From contig NZ_CANMNI010000001.1 of assembly GCF_947499215.1 (NCBI RefSeq), positions 1,631,523 to 1,695,522 of the forward strand: 64,000 nucleotides of DNA. The letters are read 5' to 3'. The notes beneath the pieces were generated by a model. It was not told the DNA's origin. It made no database searches and worked only from the letters and a program-made list of their open reading frames with translations. Below, piece by piece: positions 59,588 through 64,000 of the stretch. This DNA is from an uncultured Pontibacter sp. (GTDB lineage Bacteria > Bacteroidota > Bacteroidia > Cytophagales > Hymenobacteraceae). The translations under genes were made by a program, and so were the position numbers. Numbering within the stretch: the first letter of the stretch is position 1; the number at the start of each line of letters is the position of its first letter.

Positions 59588-62389
59588 CTATTTAATCAAA
59601 AGCATCGTGCCTGAGCGAGTACTGCTACCGTTCACGATTCTGTAGATGTACATACCGGTCTCACGCCCTACCGCATTAAATGTCTGCTTGTAGGTTTCGC
59701 CTTGTTGCACATCCCCTTCAAATAGTGTCTCCACTTCCCGGCCTGTGATGTCGTATACCTTGAGCACAGTATGACCCGACTCCCTTGCTTTAAAGCTGAT
59801 CGTAGTGCTTTCTGAGAACGGATTAGGGTAGCTCATTAAAATCTCCCGCTCGTTCAGGTCAGAAGATTCTAGGGCTTGGCTTGCTGTTGCAGTGAGCGAA
59901 TAGTTTTCCGGAAGGTCAAAAGCCTCCACTTGGTCAAATCTGTAATAGCTCAAACCTTGGCTGGCGCTATAGCCCACTCCTCTTCTGGCGAAGGCTCTCC
60001 AGATGAGCTCCTGATTTGCACCGCCGTAGTTTAACTGATCAGCCAAAAGGATAGCATCGCGACCATCTACGAAGCCAGGGTAGCATGGCTGTAATTTCAA
60101 GCCGTCAATTACCAGCTGCATCGCCATGTTGTTACCGCCTTTGCCATTGTACAGGTCCTCGTCAAAGCCATACTGATCGATCATGTCCCAAGTTATCTCC
60201 CAAAGAATGGTCGCAAACACAAAGCCGATACCGTGCGGCGCTGATAGCGATGGGTTATTGGTGGCGCCGTAGGTATAGCTGTTTACGCTAAAGTCTGTAG
60301 TGTAAGGTGCCGGTCTGATGCCACGCCCTGTAGTTGGCTCATTGATGGCGTAGGTGCCGATGCCTCTGATCTTCTCGCGGGTATCGCCCTTCTTCATGGT
60401 CATCATCAGGCCGAACCAGTCACTCCAGCCCTCTCCCATTTGTTCGGTTGTCAACACTTGGCCGCTGGCCAGCACCTGCGTCGGAAGACAAGACGTAGTA
60501 CCGGGACCGCCTGTCAGTCTGTTGGAGATACCATGGCCGTATTCGTGCACGATAATACCATTGTCGAAGTCCCCATCCACTTCAGGGCCTGAACCATCAT
60601 CCTTCAGGCTTACAGTCACTTCTTGGTTATCATCCAGCAACGCTCTGATGCTGGCACCGATCACGTCACTGATCATAACAGAAGGAATCGTGACAGAGGG
60701 GTCAGCTCCGCCCATGGCACCTGGAGCACCCGGCGCGTTGTTAATAACCACCACCGCGATGGCACCGGCATCCTGAGCGTTTTTAACTTTGATTGTAAAA
60801 GCACACGTACCTCTGTAAACCACCGCTATGTTACCTGCCACATCTGCCGCATTAAGTACCGCACCGCATCCCTCCACAGCGCTTGCGCCTTCGCTGTTTA
60901 CCAGTACTAACTTTCCGGTTATTGGAGTTGGGGAAAGAGCAGGGCCAAAAGCCGCTGTTCCCGCAGGATAGCTGCCCGCGATAGAGGCTGGAGCCGTTAT
61001 TTGGAACTTGTCCGGATCCGGCTTGCCGCTCCAGAGGTACATCTGCATTCTTGGCCGTCTGCCATCGATGGGTGTCGCGAAGTTGGCGTTGTTTCGGGAA
61101 ACTCCATTTCTGTTATCCTGCGCCTCTGCCATTACATGGTCACCACCGAGTCCTCCTTTCCCAAAGTTGTCTGTCTGGAAGTTACCACTCGCCTCATCAA
61201 AACCATACTGGTACCACATGTCGTGTATAATGTTATTCCAGTAAAAGAGGTTGGTGATAGCGGCATCCCGATAAGCTTCTGGCTCTTGCGAAAAGTCCAC
61301 AGGATATTTAAAGACCCGCTGTGTGCCTCCATCTGGGCTATGGCCGTGCACCACATCCGCACCATTATCATTGTTGCTGGCTATGTGGCCTGTATTATTC
61401 GGGTCTTCATAAGCATACACGTTGTTGCCTCTGGTAATCGTATAGCTTGTGCTTCCCGCTGTGTGCCAGCCTGACGGAGAGGCTATCCTATCCGTTACCG
61501 CGGCCGCATTCATTGGTTTGCGGTTGCCATGTATTGGGCTTTCGATGGGCATTGGGTATACCTCGTACAGGCCGGGGGTATTTCCATTGTTTACCGGTCC
61601 AGCCGTGGGTGCGTAGGGGGCCATGTCCAGTTCCTGCTCAAGCGGAGACGAGGTTGCGTGACGATGCGTGTCGTGCATCAATTTGCCATCTGCCCCATCG
61701 TTTTCAAAAAGGCAGTGCACTACCATGTTATCCTTGTCCAAGAGTTCACCTGTGGAGGCATCCACTCTTAAATTCCACCAGTTCTGAGCGTCTAACTCAT
61801 AAATGGACACTTCCCAAGCAAGTCGAAGTGTACCGTCCAACATGGGCTGGTAAACCAGCTTGGCAGGTATAGGCTCTAGTGAAATGCCTCCATTAGAAAG
61901 CAACACTTCTCGATTCTTAGCATTGGTATTTTCCAGCACGGTCAAGGACTCGCTCACTGAAACACCAAGATGGCGGGCCGCCGCCGCCACAGCTCCATTT
62001 GCATCGAGGGCAGGCTGCTTCCCACTAACCTTACTATCAATATCCTCTTGAAAACGATTGCCAACCGTCACCACTTCACCACGGCTGTTAACGCTCATGT
62101 TCGTAATAGCACCATGGATTTCGATGCCGTCATACTGCTGCTTAATGTAATAGTGCTTGACACCGCTTCTTTTACTTTCGGATTCACCGCTAAGCGCTAG
62201 ATCCGACACGTCTTTGTCTTTTACCTTAAGCTTTGCCTTGTTTTTATTAATGTGGTCAAGTGCTACTTGGGGTACCTGCTTTTTACCTGCCGGTCTGTTC
62301 CCCTGCGCAAAAGAAACGGTGGTGCCTGACAGCATAACCACAATAAGGGCTAGCTGCAAATACATGCGTAATGCTCTGGTCATAGTCAA
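59588..62389 (-). CDS. M36 fungalysin-type metallopeptidase with FTP and PA domains and T9SS type A sorting tail
   Basis: IVHEYGHGISNRL (HExxH), PA-domain insert, C-terminal SYPNPFSESTTISFKARESGHTVLKVYDITGREV...MLLIK. Confidence 0.93.
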   Translation of the reverse strand: MTMTRALRMYLQLALIVVMLSGTTVSFAQGNRPAGKKQVPQVALDHINKNKAKLKVKDKDVSDLALSGESESKRSGVKHYYIKQQYDGIEIHGAITNMSVNSRGEVVTVGNRFQEDIDSKVSGKQPALDANGAVAAAARHLGVSVSESLTVLENTNAKNREVLLSNGGISLEPIPAKLVYQPMLDGTLRLAWEVSIYELDAQNWWNLRVDASTGELLDKDNMVVHCLFENDGADGKLMHDTHRHATSSPLEQELDMAPYAPTAGPVNNGNTPGLYEVYPMPIESPIHGNRKPMNAAAVTDRIASPSGWHTAGSTSYTITRGNNVYAYEDPNNTGHIASNNDNGADVVHGHSPDGGTQRVFKYPVDFSQEPEAYRDAAITNLFYWNNIIHDMWYQYGFDEASGNFQTDNFGKGGLGGDHVMAEAQDNRNGVSRNNANFATPIDGRRPRMQMYLWSGKPDPDKFQITAPASIAGSYPAGTAAFGPALSPTPITGKLVLVNSEGASAVEGCGAVLNAADVAGNIAVVYRGTCAFTIKVKNAQDAGAIAVVVINNAPGAPGAMGGADPSVTIPSVMISDVIGASIRALLDDNQEVTVSLKDDGSGPEVDGDFDNGIIVHEYGHGISNRLTGGPGTTSCLPTQVLASGQVLTTEQMGEGWSDWFGLMMTMKKGDTREKIRGIGTYAINEPTTGRGIRPAPYTTDFSVNSYTYGATNNPSLSAPHGIGFVFATILWEITWDMIDQYGFDEDLYNGKGGNNMAMQLVIDGLKLQPCYPGFVDGRDAILLADQLNYGGANQELIWRAFARRGVGYSASQGLSYYRFDQVEAFDLPENYSLTATASQALESSDLNEREILMSYPNPFSESTTISFKARESGHTVLKVYDITGREVETLFEGDVQQGETYKQTFNAVGRETGMYIYRIVNGSSTRSGTMLLIK

Positions 62390-62682
62390 TAATTTTAGTT
62401 AGGAATAAAAGAATATGAGATAGAACTTTATTACGCCGTTTTATACCTATAGTTATATTATAATACTTTATTCTATAAAAAAAATTTCTTTTATAACAAT
62501 TGACAATCAACCACTTATAATTAATATAAATCTATATTGCTATATACTGATTGCACTAATCATCTTGTATAATGCAAAACACCATACTCATTCAAACACC
62601 CGGTGTTATGAGATCTGCTTTGTGGATAACCTCTTGGATAACTACTGGATAAAAAGCACTCCCATCTGAGCTTCAGATTGAT

Positions 62683-62690
62683 TATCTTTG
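62683..62690 (+). promoter_or_regulatory. TAnnTTTG-like -7 element directly upstream of dnaX
   Basis: TATCTTTG, 5 nt before the ATG at 62696. Confidence 0.3.
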
Positions 62691-62695
62691 TAGTA

Positions 62696-64000
62696 ATGGA
62701 AAATTTTGTAGTATCAGCGCGTAAATACCGTCCGGCCACGTTCGATAGCGTGGTGGGGCAGCACCATATCACCAACACCCTCAAAAACGCCATAAGCAGC
62801 CACCATTTGGCACAGGCTTTTCTTTTTTGCGGGCCGCGTGGCGTGGGCAAGACAACCTGTGCCCGAATTTTGGCAAAGACCATTAATTGCCAGAACATCA
62901 CTCCGGAGGTAGAGGCCTGCAATGAATGCGAGTCGTGCCGCAGCTTCAACTCTAACAGCTCGTTCAACATCCACGAGCTCGATGCCGCTTCCAACAATTC
63001 CGTGGAGGACATCCGGAACCTGGTTGAGCAAGTGCGCTATGCGCCGCAGACCGGCAAGTATAAGATCTACATCATAGATGAGGTGCACATGCTCTCGAAT
63101 CAGGCCTTCAATGCATTTCTGAAGACCCTCGAGGAGCCGCCTGCCTATGCCATTTTCATCCTAGCGACCACCGAGCGCCACAAGATCATCCCGACTATCC
63201 TGTCGCGCTGCCAGATCTTCGACTTCAACCGCATCCGGATCGAGGACATGGTGCGCCACTTAGGCAACATCGCCCAAAAAGAGAACATACAGGCCGAGCC
63301 TGACGCCTTGCACCTAATCTCGCAGAAAGCGGACGGCGCTCTGCGAGATGCGCTGTCTATCTTCGACCAAATGGTGACTTTCTCGGGCCACAACGTGACC
63401 TACAAAGCCACGGTCGAGAACCTGCACATACTCGATTACGATTACTATTTCCGCCTGACAGACCACCTGCTGGAGCAGAACCTGTCGGGGGCGCTACTGC
63501 TGTTTGATGAAATTCTGAAAAACGGTTTCGATGCCCACAACTTCCTGATAGGTATAGGCGAGCACTTCCGAAGCCTGCTGGTATGCAAAGATCCGCAGAC
63601 GGTACAACTGCTCGAGGTATCGGACAACATCAAGGCTAAGTATGCCGAGCAGTCGCAGAAGTCCTCGGTGTCGTTCCTGCTATCAGGGCTCAACTTGGTG
63701 AGCACTTGCGATACCAATTACAAGAGCAGCAAAAACCAGCGCCTGCATGTGGAACTGTGCCTGATGAAAATGGCGCACCTCAATGCGGCCTTTAGTTTTG
63801 CGCAGGAAGGAGCTGAATTAAAAAAAGCTAAGGTAGTAGCCCCGGCACCAGCCGCTACCAAACCTGCAGGTGCCCCAACTATACCTTCGGCGGCGATGCA
63901 GCAGCCGAGTGCCGGCACAGTGCCATCAGCTGCCATGCAGGGCGGTGGCGGTATTCCTTCCGTGGGTTTGCAGCAGCCGCACCAGCAGGGCCATGTGCCT
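62696..64000 (+). CDS. dnaX: DNA polymerase III subunit gamma/tau, 3' end beyond window; absent from ORF track
   Basis: MENFVVSARKYRPATFDSVVGQHHITNTLKNAI...GPRGVGKTTCARILAKTINC...CNECESC (Walker A, zinc module). Confidence 0.96.
   Translation, partial: MENFVVSARKYRPATFDSVVGQHHITNTLKNAISSHHLAQAFLFCGPRGVGKTTCARILAKTINCQNITPEVEACNECESCRSFNSNSSFNIHELDAASNNSVEDIRNLVEQVRYAPQTGKYKIYIIDEVHMLSNQAFNAFLKTLEEPPAYAIFILATTERHKIIPTILSRCQIFDFNRIRIEDMVRHLGNIAQKENIQAEPDALHLISQKADGALRDALSIFDQMVTFSGHNVTYKATVENLHILDYDYYFRLTDHLLEQNLSGALLLFDEILKNGFDAHNFLIGIGEHFRSLLVCKDPQTVQLLEVSDNIKAKYAEQSQKSSVSFLLSGLNLVSTCDTNYKSSKNQRLHVELCLMKMAHLNAAFSFAQEGAELKKAKVVAPAPAATKPAGAPTIPSAAMQQPSAGTVPSAAMQGGGGIPSVGLQQPHQQGHVP
63804..63874 (+). 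promoter_or_regulatory. Candidate programmed -1 frameshift cassette in dnaX
   Basis: AGGAAGGAG (63804-63812), slippery A AAA AAA (63820-63826) in frame, -1 stop AGC TAA (63826-63831), downstream hairpin GGTAGTaGC/GCcGCTACC (63832-63859). Confidence 0.7.

Noticed and set aside
1-64000. CRISPR array or cas genes
   Set aside because: No regularly spaced direct repeats and no Cas-like proteins were seen; dispersed repeats are palindromic and irregularly spaced.
1-64000. Prophage or transposon with its own recombinase
   Set aside because: No integrase, transposase or phage structural protein was recognised in any ORF.

Overview
This 64 kb window looks like a Bacteroidota chromosome, probably of the Hymenobacteraceae/Pontibacter type. 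That placement is inferred from SusC/SusD genes, T9SS sorting, tmRNA tag style and TAnnTTTG-like promoters; no database search was possible. About half of the window (roughly 8.8-52 kb) is a multi-operon block whose enzymes fit a near-complete peptidoglycan and amino-sugar salvage route. It contains a sugar MFS transporter, GH20, a NagB-PIG-L fusion and a ROK regulator. It also contains a C40 peptidase, DUF819, an oxoamine-synthase-like PLP enzyme, a dipeptide epimerase, a PBP4/S13-type DD-peptidase, an amidase and a NagZ-serine hydrolase (AmiE-like) fusion. Further along are a COG4299/NagX-like protein, a DeoR regulator, a D-lactate dehydrogenase, a sodium:solute symporter (SSS), MurQ, a DUF187/DigH-like hydrolase, GH18, a SusCD locus and an SGLT-type symporter. 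An AT-rich HNH + deiminase (PAD/agmatine-deiminase-like) pair interrupts the block. Other items are UvsE, an M16 protease, an MhqD/MhqO-like pair, YceI, tmRNA (predicted tag GEYNYAMAA), Cfa, an M36 protease with a T9SS tail, and the 5' part of dnaX. The dnaX segment carries an apparent -1 frameshift cassette and is missing from the ORF track. The window also has several unrelated palindromic intergenic repeats and a strongly over-represented word, AGGTATA/TATACCT, present in all reading frames.
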